Assembly: GCF_010093085.1 (NCBI RefSeq)
Contig: NZ_MSRC01000003.1
Location: 186,001 to 250,000 of the forward strand
DNA from: Bacillus sp. SKDU12
Lineage (GTDB): Bacteria; Bacillota; Bacilli; Bacillales; Bacillaceae
DNA: 64,000 nt
Direction: 5' to 3'
Below are positions 1-8,132 of the stretch, one piece after another. The position numbers and the translations under genes were made by a program. Each line of letters opens with the position of its first letter. Within the stretch, counting starts at the first letter, position 1. Below the pieces are notes generated by a model that was not told the origin of the DNA, ran no database searches, and saw only the letters and a list, made by a program, of their open reading frames with translations.

Positions 1-2
1 TT

Positions 3-191
3 TTAATCAAAGAAGAAGGTGTTGCCTTGCGCGGATTGTTTATTATCAATCCTGAAGGCGAACTCCAATATCAAACTGTTTTCCATAACAATATTGGCCG
101 CGATGTTAATGAGACGCTTCGTGTTCTACAGGCGCTGCAAACTGGCGGATTATGCCCGGCGAATTGGAAACCAGGCCAAAAAACACTTTAA
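3..191 (+). CDS. ykuU: 2-Cys peroxiredoxin YkuU, C-terminal part
   Basis: This is the 3' end of a thiol peroxidase gene that enters from outside the window. The readable 62 residues contain the conserved end of 2-Cys peroxiredoxins: a strand reading LRGLFIINPEGE, the NIGRDVNETLR helix, and the C-terminal resolving-cysteine segment GLCPANWKPG. Typical 2-Cys peroxiredoxins reduce peroxides with a catalytic N-terminal cysteine, which is not visible here, and resolve with this C-terminal cysteine of the partner subunit. A terminator follows 15 bases after the stop. The neighbouring thioredoxin-like gene is broken. Identification is firm from the motif and the synteny with rok. Confidence 0.9.
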   Translation, partial: LIKEEGVALRGLFIINPEGELQYQTVFHNNIGRDVNETLRVLQALQTGGLCPANWKPGQKTL

Positions 192-205
192 TACTTTCAA
201 AGCAC

Positions 206-238
206 AAAAAAAGGTCTAACTATTCGTTAGGCCTTTTT
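206..238 (+). terminator. Rho-independent terminator after ykuU
   Basis: AAAAAGG-CTAAC pairs with GTTAG-CCTTTTT around a short loop and ends in a T run, directly downstream of the ykuU stop. Confidence 0.75.
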
Positions 239-247
239 GATTAAGCG

Positions 248-702
248 ATGGTATGATGACAGCCAATGCCTGAGTGACTGGGGGAAAAGCTTGGTTTAAT
301 GTTGAAGTAACGAGAGAGCAATTGATCGGGGGGGAAACCGACACTTATCCATTTTTGCTCCATCAGCTGCCATCTGTGCAAAGAAGCGATACCGCAAGTA
401 AATGACTTTCGTGCTAACTATCAAGATAAATCGAATGTTGCAGCTGTACATATGCCTCGTTCCGAAGATGATCTTGATCTGAGTAAAATGAAACTGTTGC
501 ACATGACATACTCAGCCGATTTTTATCGATAGTAATCATGTCTTAACCCTATGTGTTTGACCAAATAGGACAGATCCGTCACTACCAAACTGACGGAAGG
601 GGGATGAAGACGCTTGAAAAACGTATGAACCGCGTTCTAGCTGAAAAAGATCAGACATCTAAATCGTTGTATTTGTGCGAGAAAGCAATCGAAGAAGAGT
701 AA
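248..702 (+). pseudogene. ykuV: Decayed ykuV (thiol-disulfide oxidoreductase) relic
   Basis: Reading across three frames recovers most of the thioredoxin-like protein YkuV. An ATG at 248 is followed by two in-frame stops, then QPMPE, another stop, and LGEK. A +1 shift gives AWFNVEVTREQLIG. Another shift gives IHFCSISCHLCKEAIPQV, which keeps the active-site CxxC (CHLC), and then VAAVHMPRSEDDLDL. After further shifts and an apparent deletion of about ten codons, a last frame gives YVFDQIGQIRHYQ and MKTLEKRMNRVLAEK, ending at TAA 700-702. With several stops, frameshifts and a deletion the gene cannot make protein. In strain 168 an intact ykuV lies between ykuU and rok, which matches this position. 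The comparison is from memory of the family sequence. Confidence 0.88.
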
Positions 703-1013
703 GAAGATTTTTTTTCCAAATTTGGGTGTAGGAAAAGATGATTTACATTGATGAATATGCCAATAAAATAGCTGTTTTTTGATGTTTTTCCTCAATTTTA
801 GATAAATTTATATTTTAATGACTCGAAAATTGTAGGTATTACACTAAAATTCATTAAAGAAGTAAGTAAAATATATATTTTCAACATTATACCAAATGGG
901 TTAATGGAGCTTTAAACCCTTGAGAATAAAGGCCTTGATTTAAAAGTTAAACTTTTCTGAAAATAAGGAGTTTTTCATAGAGTAAATTTAATAGTAAAAT
1001 GATAAAATAATAG
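703..1013. other. AT-rich gap before rok, no gene found
   Basis: About 310 bases of very AT-rich sequence without a credible reading frame or strong hairpin. It probably holds the upstream regulatory region of rok, whose core promoter lies just after it. Some of it may be further degraded sequence from the ykuV side. Confidence 0.5.
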
Positions 1014-1042
1014 TTGATAAAATTACTTTTGTAATCTAATAT
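1014..1042 (+). promoter_or_regulatory. Probable sigma-A promoter of rok with a dyad in the spacer
   Basis: TTGATA (1014-1019) and TAATAT (1037-1042) are separated by 17 bases. The spacer contains the inverted repeat ATTAC-TTTT-GTAAT (1022-1035), a plausible repressor-binding site. rok is known to be controlled by AbrB, SinR and itself in B. subtilis; which protein would bind here is not established by the sequence. Confidence 0.6.
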
Positions 1043-1084
1043 CTTAATTAAAGATGTTAATTTTGATAGGGGGTACATTGAGGA

Positions 1085-1669
1085 ATGTTTAATGAAAGAG
1101 AAGCTTTGCGCTTACGGTTAGAACAATTAAATGAAGCTGAAGTGAAAGTCATTCGTGAATATCAAATTGAACGTGATAAAATATATGCAAAATTAAGAGA
1201 GCTGGACAGAAATGGAAGCCCTTCCGACATGAAAAAGGATTTCCGTTCTGAAAAAAAACCTGATTCCTTGCCAGTTCTCGCCGAGCTTGCGGCTCAGGAA
1301 ATCAGAAGCTATCAGCCGCAGTCACAGCAGCAGTCTGTTCAGCCTCAGCTTCAACCTATTTCCTCTCTTCCTGCCGGCATACCAGACGGAACAACACGAA
1401 GAAGAAGAGGGACGGCAAGACCGGGATCAAAAGCAGCCAAGCTGCGTGAAGCTGCTATTAAAACATTAAAACGCCACAACGCGGCGATTAAGAGTTCCGA
1501 GCTTCAAAAGGAGATTGAAAAAGAAAGCGGTCTTGAAATCCCTAATATGACAACGTTTATGCAAAGCTTAATTAAAATGTACCCGGAAGTGAAAAAACCG
1601 TATCGCGGTCAGTACATTTTAGAAGGCGAAATTGAATCAACTGAATCAGCTGATTCAGTAAATGAATAA
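1085..1669 (+). CDS. rok: Nucleoid-associated repressor Rok
   Basis: Rok is a DNA-binding repressor of competence (comK), of secreted-antimicrobial genes and of AT-rich acquired DNA. The 194-residue product begins with a charged helical oligomerisation region (residues 1-45). It continues through a Gln/Pro/Ser-rich linker with QPQSQQQSVQPQLQ and a basic RRRRGTARPGSK patch, and ends in a winged-helix DNA-binding domain (about 110-185) with AAIKTLKRHNAAIKSSELQ. The length is close to the 191 residues I recall for strain 168; the tail carries a small ESTESADSVNE extension. The ATG is preceded by a GATAGGGGG-type ribosome site. It is transcribed alone and converges on yknT. Confidence 0.95.
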   Translation: MFNEREALRLRLEQLNEAEVKVIREYQIERDKIYAKLRELDRNGSPSDMKKDFRSEKKPDSLPVLAELAAQEIRSYQPQSQQQSVQPQLQPISSLPAGIPDGTTRRRRGTARPGSKAAKLREAAIKTLKRHNAAIKSSELQKEIEKESGLEIPNMTTFMQSLIKMYPEVKKPYRGQYILEGEIESTESADSVNE

Positions 1670-1680
1670 ACACTCAGAAA

Positions 1681-1710
1681 AACTGCTTGGCATGGATCAA
1701 GCAGTTTTTT
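1681..1710. terminator. Bidirectional terminator between rok and yknT
   Basis: AACTGCTTG pairs with CAAGCAGTT and is flanked by A and T runs, so it can serve both convergent genes. It overlaps the yknT stop. Confidence 0.8.
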
Positions 1711-2674
1711 ATTGATTTTTTTTCTGTGAAGGTTTGTTTTCTTTTTCGAGATTAAGCTTATAAACCCACTTTTGATAAGGCTTTTCCTCAGCGGCTTTGC
1801 TTTTGAGTTCTTCAATTGTCTGGCTCATGTCCTGATCTGATGATTGAGCGCGGGAAAGCTGTTTTTGAAGGACGTATATCTGTTTGGTGACATTTTCAAG
1901 TATGTTTTCTACATGATCTGGCTGCGCGTAGACTGCTAAAGCTGCTTCTTCCGTTTTTTCTGTTTGTTGCGTGCCGCCATCAATATCGGCAAAATGAGAA
2001 GCAATCCAGGCATCGCTTTCATCAAGCTGCCGTTTATACGATATAATAGTTTCGTGAAATAATTTTTCTTTCGTTTTTTCTATTTCGAGCAGTCTTTCTT
2101 TCGTTTCTATAATTCGATCTTTTATATGATCGACTTCTACTTTAATATGTTTTAGCTGGTATTCTTTTTCTGCCATTTGCTCTTTTAGACGGCTGTTTTC
2201 GTCTTGTACCGATTCAGTTTGCTGTTTTGCCTGCTGCAGTGCGCTCTGCTCCTGCTTAACAGAGGCGTGAAGTTGGCTGATTCGTTTATGAAGATTTTTA
2301 TTTTCTTCTTCAATTTTGATGTTCGTAATATGAAGTTTATGTTTTTCTTCTATTTCGGCTTTGCGTTTATAGGTTTCAGCAGAAAGAAGTTCCTGTAAAA
2401 CAACGATTTTATGAAGCAGTTCAGCTCTTATTTGATGCAGGGTTTGGCTGGTGTGAGAGGTGTGTTTTTCTTTCGTTGACATTTGGGTTAACTCGGCAGA
2501 CAGCTGTTGAAGTTTTTCTTTCATCACATTGTTTTCTTTGAGAAGTTTGTTATGTTTCTGATGGAAGTAGCTTGCTTCAAGTTCGGAAATCAGCTTATGG
2601 CATCTAGAAAGCTCTGATTTTAAATATAGGTTCTCCTGAGACACGTCGTGGAAAAAAGGACCTGATCTTTTCAT
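1709..2674 (-). CDS. yknT: Sporulation-associated coiled-coil protein YknT
   Basis: This long, almost entirely coiled-coil protein (about 321 residues) is rich in Glu, Lys, Gln and Leu heptads and has no enzymatic motif. The B. subtilis homologue is described as a sigma-E-controlled mother-cell protein resembling Cse15; its molecular role is not known. I chose the ATG at 2674 (MKRSGPFFHDVS) over an upstream in-frame ATG at 2692. GAGGGAGATGG lies at the right distance before the former, and nothing resembling a ribosome site precedes the latter. A sigma-E-like promoter is visible just upstream, supporting sporulation expression. Confidence 0.88.
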   Translation of the reverse strand: MKRSGPFFHDVSQENLYLKSELSRCHKLISELEASYFHQKHNKLLKENNVMKEKLQQLSAELTQMSTKEKHTSHTSQTLHQIRAELLHKIVVLQELLSAETYKRKAEIEEKHKLHITNIKIEEENKNLHKRISQLHASVKQEQSALQQAKQQTESVQDENSRLKEQMAEKEYQLKHIKVEVDHIKDRIIETKERLLEIEKTKEKLFHETIISYKRQLDESDAWIASHFADIDGGTQQTEKTEEAALAVYAQPDHVENILENVTKQIYVLQKQLSRAQSSDQDMSQTIEELKSKAAEEKPYQKWVYKLNLEKENKPSQKKNQ

Positions 2675-2704
2675 TCGAACCATCTCCCTCATGATGTTAA
2701 CACT

Positions 2705-2732
2705 ACAATATGCAAATACTTAACGGCTATTC
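2705..2732 (-). promoter_or_regulatory. Sigma-E-type promoter of yknT
   Basis: On the minus strand, GAATA (2728-2732) and CATATTGT (2705-2712) are 15 bases apart. This fits the sigma-E pattern of an ATA-type -35 and a CATAnnnT -10. It agrees with the known mother-cell expression of yknT and overlaps the upstream region of mobA. Confidence 0.55.
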
Positions 2733-2808
2733 CTCTTTAATAAACAGACAAGCAGTAGCGTTGAAGCTTTGCTTTTGCTATGCTTTTAACGAAATAGAGG
2801 TGAGAGAT

Positions 2809-3408
2809 TTGAAGCAAATAAACGTACTTTTGGCAGGGGGAGCCTCACGGCGCTTTGGAGAACCGAAGGCATTTGTAAAATGGAGAGGCCATATGTTTTA
2901 CGAATGGGCTAAAAAAGCGCTTGGAGAACATACGGTTATCATCAGCCGTTCCGAGTTTATTAATAGATTTCAAGAAAACGGTGAGAGCGAAGTGTATGAA
3001 GATGCTGAGCCGTTTCAAGGTATGGGGCCATTGGCTGGTATATATACTGCTTTTAAAAAGACAGACGGTGATCTTTATACTGTTCTTTCTTGTGACGCGC
3101 CGTTGGTACAAAGAAGAACGATACTGAAGCTCAAGCGTCTGATGACTGCCGGTATAGACGCTGTCGTTCCAATTTCAAATGGCCGGGAGCAGCCATTGAT
3201 TGCAGTGTACCATAAACGAATTATGCCCATTCTATATCATCAGCTTTCTGAGAAGAAATTAAAAATATCAGATTTGTTAGACCGAATTTCGGTTTGTTAT
3301 GTACAGGCTGAAGAGCTCGATGCAAACCCATCGGAGTTTATTAACGTTAACACCCGTGATGATTTTAAGTATATGGAAGAAACAACGAACTCCTTCAGGC
3401 AGGACTGA
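2809..3408 (+). CDS. mobA: Molybdenum cofactor guanylyltransferase MobA
   Basis: MobA joins GMP from GTP to molybdopterin to make the bis-MGD type cofactor. The N-terminal nucleotide-binding loop LLAGGASRRFGEPKAF (Lys and Gly of the LAGGxSxRxGxxKA signature) is intact. GMGPLAGIYTAF and the metal-binding SCDAPL segment follow. I start at TTG 2809 (LKQINVLLAGG), giving 199 residues, because GAGGTGA precedes it at ribosome-site distance; the longer frame from 2710 would add 33 residues without family support. It is the first gene of a six-gene cofactor operon. Confidence 0.92.
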   Translation: MKQINVLLAGGASRRFGEPKAFVKWRGHMFYEWAKKALGEHTVIISRSEFINRFQENGESEVYEDAEPFQGMGPLAGIYTAFKKTDGDLYTVLSCDAPLVQRRTILKLKRLMTAGIDAVVPISNGREQPLIAVYHKRIMPILYHQLSEKKLKISDLLDRISVCYVQAEELDANPSEFINVNTRDDFKYMEETTNSFRQD

Positions 3409-3458
3409 GGGGACAAATACATGTTAAAATACCATAAAAGATAAGGAGAACAGGTTTG

Positions 3459-4478
3459 ATGGAGGAGCGTTATTCACGGCAAATCAGATTTAAGCAAATA
3501 GGGGAAAAAGGACAGAAAAGACTGACAGACAGCCATGTGCTGGTTGTCGGGGCTGGAGCGCTCGGGACAGCAGGAGCTGAAGGGCTTGCGAGGGCGGGAG
3601 TCGGCACTATGACCATTATTGATCGTGACTATGTAGAGTGGAGCAATCTTCAAAGGCAGCAGCTTTATACAGAAAGCGATGCCAAGCTCCGTATGCCGAA
3701 AGCTATGGCTGCCAAAGAGCATCTGTCAGCGATTAACAGCAAAATACATATTGAAGCATATGTAACTGAAGGAACAGCTGAAACGCTTACACCGCTGATT
3801 GAAAAAGCAGATATCGTGATCGACGCGACAGATAACTTTGAAACCCGCATGCTGATCAATGACCTTGCCCAGAAAACAAAGACACCGTGGGTCTATGGCG
3901 CCTGTGTGAGCAGCCAAGGAATGTTCATGACGATCATTCCGGGAGAAACCCCTTGTCTGTCTTGTTTGTTTGAGCAAATTCCTGTCGGCGGGGCGACATG
4001 TGATACAGCCGGCATCATTCCGCCCGCTGTGCATATTGTATCTGCCTATCAGCAGGCTGAGGCTTTGAAGCTGTTAACTGGTCAACCAGAAGCGATACAG
4101 CACGGTTTTGTGACATTCGATGTCTGGAACAATTCACATATGAAAATTAATGTTGATCATGTGCGCCGTGAGGATTGCCCATCTTGCGGAGCACATGCAA
4201 TTTATCCTTATCTCCTAGACTGGAACACACCAAAAGCTGCTGTGCTGTGCGGCCGTGATACGGTTCAAGTAAGGTCGGAGTCATTAAAAAGAATTCCGAA
4301 ACAGGAACTCATCAATCGGCTGAAAGCCATTGGTAAGGTAGAGGCCAATGCGTTTTTGCTGCATATTTTTTACGAAAATTTCAGGATCGTTATTTTCAAT
4401 GACGGACGGGCACTGGTGCATGGAACAAATGATGCGAAAGAAGCGAATTCCGTGTTGGCAAGAATAATTGGATTGTAA
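3459..4478 (+). CDS. moeB: Molybdopterin synthase adenylyltransferase MoeB
   Basis: MoeB is an E1-like enzyme that adenylates the C-terminal Gly-Gly of MoaD with ATP so that sulfur can be added. The Rossmann loop [19 protein letters not shown], the [12 protein letters not shown] segment with the conserved Arg/Gln residues, ATDNFETR, and the zinc-binding cysteine pairs CLSC and CPSC are all present. The length of 339 residues from ATG 3459 matches the family, with a C-terminal extension after the zinc site. A TTG at 3456 is also in frame; AAGGAG at 3443-3448 could serve either. Substrate MoaD is encoded at the end of the same operon. Confidence 0.92.
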   Translation: MEERYSRQIRFKQIGEKGQKRLTDSHVLVVGAGALGTAGAEGLARAGVGTMTIIDRDYVEWSNLQRQQLYTESDAKLRMPKAMAAKEHLSAINSKIHIEAYVTEGTAETLTPLIEKADIVIDATDNFETRMLINDLAQKTKTPWVYGACVSSQGMFMTIIPGETPCLSCLFEQIPVGGATCDTAGIIPPAVHIVSAYQQAEALKLLTGQPEAIQHGFVTFDVWNNSHMKINVDHVRREDCPSCGAHAIYPYLLDWNTPKAAVLCGRDTVQVRSESLKRIPKQELINRLKAIGKVEANAFLLHIFYENFRIVIFNDGRALVHGTNDAKEANSVLARIIGL

Positions 4479-4495
4479 CAACAGGAGGGGTCAGA

Positions 4496-5788
4496 ATGCT
4501 GGAGAAAAGAACACCTATACCGGTAGACGAGGCAGTTCGGCGTGTCAGCCACTTTCAAAAACAAGGGGAAACAGAGTGGGTGGCGCTTGAAGAAAGCCTG
4601 CATCGATTTTTGGCTGAAGATGTAACAGCGGATCACCACGTACCCGCATTTGATCGTTCACCTTACGATGGTTTTGCTGTCAGAGCGTGTGATACAGAAG
4701 AAGCTTCACGTGAAAATCCAGTTCGGTTTGATGTCGTTGACCATATAGGAGCGGGAGCTGTATCTGAAAAAAAACTTGCCCCGTTTCAGGCCGTTCGAAT
4801 TATGACTGGCGCGCAAATCCCTGAGGAGGCAGATGCAGTCGTTATGATTGAGCTTACTCAAACCTTTGAGGAGAATGGGAAGGCGTTTATGTCTTTAAAA
4901 CGCCGCTTTCAGCCGGGGGATAATATTTCAAAAACAGGCGAAGATGCTCAAAAAGGGAGCATTTTATTAAGAAAGGGCACCCGAGTGACACCAGGAGTCA
5001 CTGCGCTTCTGGCAACCTTTGGTTATGCATCTGTGCCTGTGGTGAGAAAGCCTGTTGTTGGAATTATCGCGACCGGTACTGAATTGTTGAATGTCAGTGA
5101 TCCGCTAGAGCCAGGGAAAATCCGCAACAGCAATGCGAGTATGGTGTATGCGCAGGTAGTGGAAGCAGGCGGATTACCGCTTTATTTAGGGAAAATTTCT
5201 GATGATATGGATAAAAGCTTCACTGCCGTCAAAGATGCGATGGAAAAGGTTGATTTTCTGATTACAACTGGCGGCGTGTCAGTGGGTGATTTTGATTTTT
5301 TGCCTGCAATCTATGAAAAACTCGGAGCGGATGTCTTATTTAATAAAGTTGCCATGCGCCCGGGCAGTGTGACAACGGTGGCACATGCAAACGATAAACT
5401 GCTGTTTGGCTTGTCAGGCAACCCGTCGGCATGTTATGTCGGCTTTGAACTGTTTGTTAAACCGTTGATCAAGATGTGGCTGCTCAATGAAACACCGCAT
5501 TCGAATTGTGCGGAAGCTATTTTGGCTAAGGATTTTCCGAAGCCAAACCCATTTACCCGATTTGTTCGTGCATTCGTGTACCATCAGGAAGGGAAACTGC
5601 AAGCGGCTCCCGTCGGATTAGATAAGTCGAGCTCTGTCACATCACTTGCAGAAGCCAATGCGTTTATTATTCTGCCGGGCGGCACGAGAGGATATGAATC
5701 TGGCCGAACGGTTCAAGTGCTGCTCCTCAGAGAAGAGAATGGAAGTGAGTGGCCTTGGTCCGTCCTTTCCCGATCGTCCAAGTTGTAG
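4496..5788 (+). CDS. moeA: Molybdopterin molybdotransferase MoeA
   Basis: MoeA inserts molybdate into adenylylated molybdopterin. The 430-residue protein has the usual domains: an N-terminal part with PAFDRSPYDGFAVR, a domain carrying MTGAQIPEEADAVVMIE, the MogA-like GTPase-fold region with IIATGTELL and TTGGVSVGDFDF, the FGLSGNPSACYVGFE motif, and a C-terminal beta domain. CAGGAGGGG is placed well before the ATG. Its 3' end overlaps mobB by 40 bases in another frame, so the two are likely co-translated. Confidence 0.93.
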   Translation: MLEKRTPIPVDEAVRRVSHFQKQGETEWVALEESLHRFLAEDVTADHHVPAFDRSPYDGFAVRACDTEEASRENPVRFDVVDHIGAGAVSEKKLAPFQAVRIMTGAQIPEEADAVVMIELTQTFEENGKAFMSLKRRFQPGDNISKTGEDAQKGSILLRKGTRVTPGVTALLATFGYASVPVVRKPVVGIIATGTELLNVSDPLEPGKIRNSNASMVYAQVVEAGGLPLYLGKISDDMDKSFTAVKDAMEKVDFLITTGGVSVGDFDFLPAIYEKLGADVLFNKVAMRPGSVTTVAHANDKLLFGLSGNPSACYVGFELFVKPLIKMWLLNETPHSNCAEAILAKDFPKPNPFTRFVRAFVYHQEGKLQAAPVGLDKSSSVTSLAEANAFIILPGGTRGYESGRTVQVLLLREENGSEWPWSVLSRSSKL

Positions 5789-6270
5789 GATTTCAAAACA
5801 GCGGGAAAACAACATTTATTGAACGCGTTCTTAAAAAAGCCTCTGAACAGGGTCTTCATTTGGGCTGCCTGAAGCACCACGGTCATGGTGGTGAGCCGCA
5901 AACGTTCACTGAAGGAAAAGACACTGACCGTTACCAAGCCGCAGGGGCTGAGGTGACAGCAGTAGAGGGTGCTGGTGTATTACAGCTGACAGCCCGCCAA
6001 AGTTGGGATTTGCCGCGGCTGATCGAATTATATCGGTTTCTTGAAACAGACTGTCTTCTGATTGAAGGCTTTAAAAAAGCTCCTTATCCTAAAGTGGTTA
6101 TACTAAGGAGAAAGGAAGATTTAGAAGCGCTGCGGGCAGCAAATACAATCGCCATCATCTATAGAAAAAAAGAGCATATGACAGAGCATCAGGGATTACC
6201 CGTTTTTCATGCGGATGATCCGGTTGCTGTGGATTTTGTGCTTTCACAGCTGAAGGGAGAATCTGCATAA
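5749..6270 (+). CDS. mobB: Molybdopterin-guanine dinucleotide biosynthesis adaptor MobB
   Basis: MobB is a small P-loop GTPase that assists MobA in attaching GMP to the cofactor. The Walker A loop GFQNSGKTTFIERVL is near the N terminus, followed by the CLKHHGHGG and DTDRYQAAGA segments and the LLIEGFKK motif typical of the family. The GTG at 5749 gives 173 residues and lies inside the end of moeA; this overlap is normal for the operon. The stop shares a base with the moaE ATG (TAATG). Confidence 0.92.
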   Translation: MALVRPFPIVQVVGFQNSGKTTFIERVLKKASEQGLHLGCLKHHGHGGEPQTFTEGKDTDRYQAAGAEVTAVEGAGVLQLTARQSWDLPRLIELYRFLETDCLLIEGFKKAPYPKVVILRRKEDLEALRAANTIAIIYRKKEHMTEHQGLPVFHADDPVAVDFVLSQLKGESA

Positions 6271-6743
6271 TGGAAAGGTTTGAGATTACGAAAACACCCA
6301 TTGTTACTGAGGACATCATCAAAAAAGTAGAGAAACGGGAAGCTGGGGCGATTACCACATTTATTGGCACGGTTCGGGAATGGACAAATGGAAAAAGAAC
6401 AGTCCGGCTGGAATATGAGGCATATGAACCGATGGCCGTGCAAATGCTGGCTCAAATTGGTGCTGAAATTGAAGAAAAATGGGAAGGTGCCCAAGCCGCA
6501 ATCACGCACCGTATAGGTGTGCTGGATATCGGTGAAGCAGCAGTTGTGATCGCTGTAGCTTCTCCCCATCGAAAAGCCGCCTATGAAGCCAATGAGTATG
6601 CGATCGAACGAATTAAACAGATTGTGCCGATTTGGAAAAAAGAAATTTGGGAAGATGGTGAGCAATGGATCGGCGACCAGCTTGAAACAACAGCTTACCC
6701 AAACGGAAAACCAAATGTAAGCGAGGGAGAGCAGCATGATTAA
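6270..6743 (+). CDS. moaE: Molybdopterin synthase large subunit MoaE
   Basis: MoaE is the catalytic subunit of molybdopterin synthase, which moves sulfur from thiocarboxylated MoaD to precursor Z. Diagnostic segments are [16 protein letters not shown] with the catalytic-pocket Arg, [47 protein letters not shown] and the essential Lys region [16 protein letters not shown]. The 157-residue length is normal. It starts on the last base of mobB and overlaps moaD by 8 bases. Confidence 0.94.
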   Translation: MERFEITKTPIVTEDIIKKVEKREAGAITTFIGTVREWTNGKRTVRLEYEAYEPMAVQMLAQIGAEIEEKWEGAQAAITHRIGVLDIGEAAVVIAVASPHRKAAYEANEYAIERIKQIVPIWKKEIWEDGEQWIGDQLETTAYPNGKPNVSEGEQHD

Positions 6744-6969
6744 AATTCTTTTATTTGCAGGGCTTGCTGAACAGGCAGGCACACAAGTGGTGGAAATAGA
6801 TAGGGAACAGGCAACGACAGACGAAATAAAAGCGAGTTTAAAAGAACAATACGGCCTTGAATCCATTGATACTGCTATGCTTGCCGTTAATGAAAGCTAT
6901 GTAAAAGAAAACATCCCCATTTCTTCAGGTGACACGGTAGCTATCATTCCGCCGGTCAGCGGCGGATGA
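6736..6969 (+). CDS. moaD: Molybdopterin synthase sulfur carrier MoaD
   Basis: MoaD is a ubiquitin-fold sulfur carrier of 77 residues that ends in the required Gly-Gly (PPVSGG). MoeB adenylates this tail, which then carries the thiocarboxylate used by Moa[15 protein letters not shown] at the start and [12 protein letters not shown] at the end are typical. It is the last gene of the operon and is followed directly by a terminator. Confidence 0.95.
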   Translation: MIKILLFAGLAEQAGTQVVEIDREQATTDEIKASLKEQYGLESIDTAMLAVNESYVKENIPISSGDTVAIIPPVSGG

Positions 6970-6970
6970 A

Positions 6971-7000
6971 AACCGGACGGCATTAGCCATCCGGTTTTTT
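6971..7000 (+). terminator. Terminator of the molybdenum-cofactor operon
   Basis: AACCGGA pairs with TCCGGTT, followed by a T run, immediately after the moaD stop. Confidence 0.85.
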
Positions 7001-7108
7001 GTTATTCGCATATCCCCACGTATCTACAGCATACAATGATTTTCTGTAAGTGTTTATTCTGCATATGGAACTTTCTAAAAGCAAGGGAATCTGCGCGCTC
7101 AAATCCCC

Positions 7109-7303
7109 ATTGTGAGATAAGAAACATTTATTTTCTGTAGGACCATCATGGAAAAATATTCACTTTAGACACAAGAATGCTTCAGACGAAGAGATGATGA
7201 AAGCCCCGAGCGGCCGGATATAAAAGGCAAAAAAAACGGAAACAACTGCTCACGAAAGAAGGCATCAATGCCGGCTTTGAGAAAGCGCAATCCGGTACAG
7301 GGA
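7109..7303 (+). pseudogene. Relic of an ABC exporter nucleotide-binding domain (yknU/yknV remnant)
   Basis: Joining frames recovers a piece of an MsbA-type ABC exporter. A Q-loop region reads IV-(two decayed codons)-ETFIF, one codon later TIMENIHF (one extra A shifts the frame), then HKNASDEEMMKA. This is the usual sequence just after the Q-loop. It runs straight into what looks like the extreme C terminus, GRI-stop-K-GK..KQLLTKEGI and AGFEKAQSGTG. The signature motif, Walker B and H-loop between them are missing, implying an internal deletion. In strain 168 the exporter genes yknU and yknV lie between moaD and yknW, exactly here; that synteny is from memory. The remaining bases of 7001-7426 hold no other gene. 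Confidence 0.72.
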
Positions 7304-7366
7304 TAGAACAATATAAAATGCGTTCAGTTCTATATTGAAGGCTTTTGGAAATTTATTAGAAAAACA

Positions 7367-7393
7367 TGAAACTTTTTAAGCACCTTTCCCGTA
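7367..7393 (+). promoter_or_regulatory. Sigma-W-type promoter of yknWXYZ
   Basis: TGAAAC (7367-7372) and CGTA (7390-7393) are 17 bases apart, the exact ECF sigma-W pattern. yknWXYZ is a known member of the cell-envelope-stress sigma-W regulon, so loss of the upstream exporter genes left the operon with its own promoter. Confidence 0.85.
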
Positions 7394-7426
7394 TTAGCTG
7401 TTAGATATTCTCAAGGAGGTTTTGAA

Positions 7427-8128
7427 ATGGAAACAAATGTAGAAAAAAACAGCGGAACGGCGACTGAAAAGCCGTCATTTTTTGGAGTAATCACAAATCC
7501 GGCTATACAGTTTAAAAGGATAAGAGAAAGGCCAGTTGTATGGGGCCCGCTGCTTATTGTTGCAGTGATGATTATCGTTGGGGCTGTGCTGCAATCACTC
7601 GGTACGAATTATATTGAATTGTTGAAAAACACCGCAAATACTAACGGGTTAACAGCCGAAGAAATTGCAACTGTTGCAGCTATCACCAAATTTGGAGCGC
7701 TGGCAGGAAGTATTTTCGGCGGTATCGCAGCATTATTTATTGCTCCTCTCATTTATTGGCTCTGTGTCAAAATATCAGGCGGGGTTACGACATACAAAAA
7801 AATGCTTTCTCTCGGTCTATTTGTCTCTTTGATTAGCAGTCTTGGATTACTGATCAACGGAATCGTTAATTTTACGACGAATGCAAATCCGCTTTACAGC
7901 GTGACGTCACTGGCAGGACTTATTAATCCGGCTAACGGGGCTCTTGCCAACGTGTTAAATACCTTGGAGATATTCAATATTTGGAGCTATGTATTGCTGG
8001 CCATTGGACTCCACAAAACAGGCGGCATCTCAAAAAAAGCAGGATGGATTTCAGCGATTATTCTTTTCGTTATTGTGGTCGCATTTTCATTCTTTGCAGG
8101 TTTAATCAATTCTGTGGCAGGTGCATAA
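7427..8128 (+). CDS. yknW: Membrane protein YknW of the YknWXYZ exporter
   Basis: YknW is a Yip1-family integral membrane protein that joins YknXYZ in protecting the cell from the cannibalism toxin SdpC. The 233 residues show a short cytoplasmic start, ITNPAIQFKRIRERP, and about five hydrophobic segments (near residues 38-58, 88-112, 125-150, 185-200 and 205-228). AAGGAGG is ideally placed before the ATG. yknX starts 4 bases after the stop. Role is from the characterised B. subtilis homologue; the sequence itself shows only the membrane topology. Confidence 0.92.
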   Translation: METNVEKNSGTATEKPSFFGVITNPAIQFKRIRERPVVWGPLLIVAVMIIVGAVLQSLGTNYIELLKNTANTNGLTAEEIATVAAITKFGALAGSIFGGIAALFIAPLIYWLCVKISGGVTTYKKMLSLGLFVSLISSLGLLINGIVNFTTNANPLYSVTSLAGLINPANGALANVLNTLEIFNIWSYVLLAIGLHKTGGISKKAGWISAIILFVIVVAFSFFAGLINSVAGA

Positions 8129-8132
8129 ACTC

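Noticed and set aside
19-219. 66-residue open frame at the window start
   Set aside because: It is the +1 shadow of the ykuU C terminus, whose own frame gives clear peroxiredoxin motifs.
296-502. Minus-strand 68-residue frame
   Set aside because: It lies antisense to the ykuV relic, has no ribosome site and no family features.
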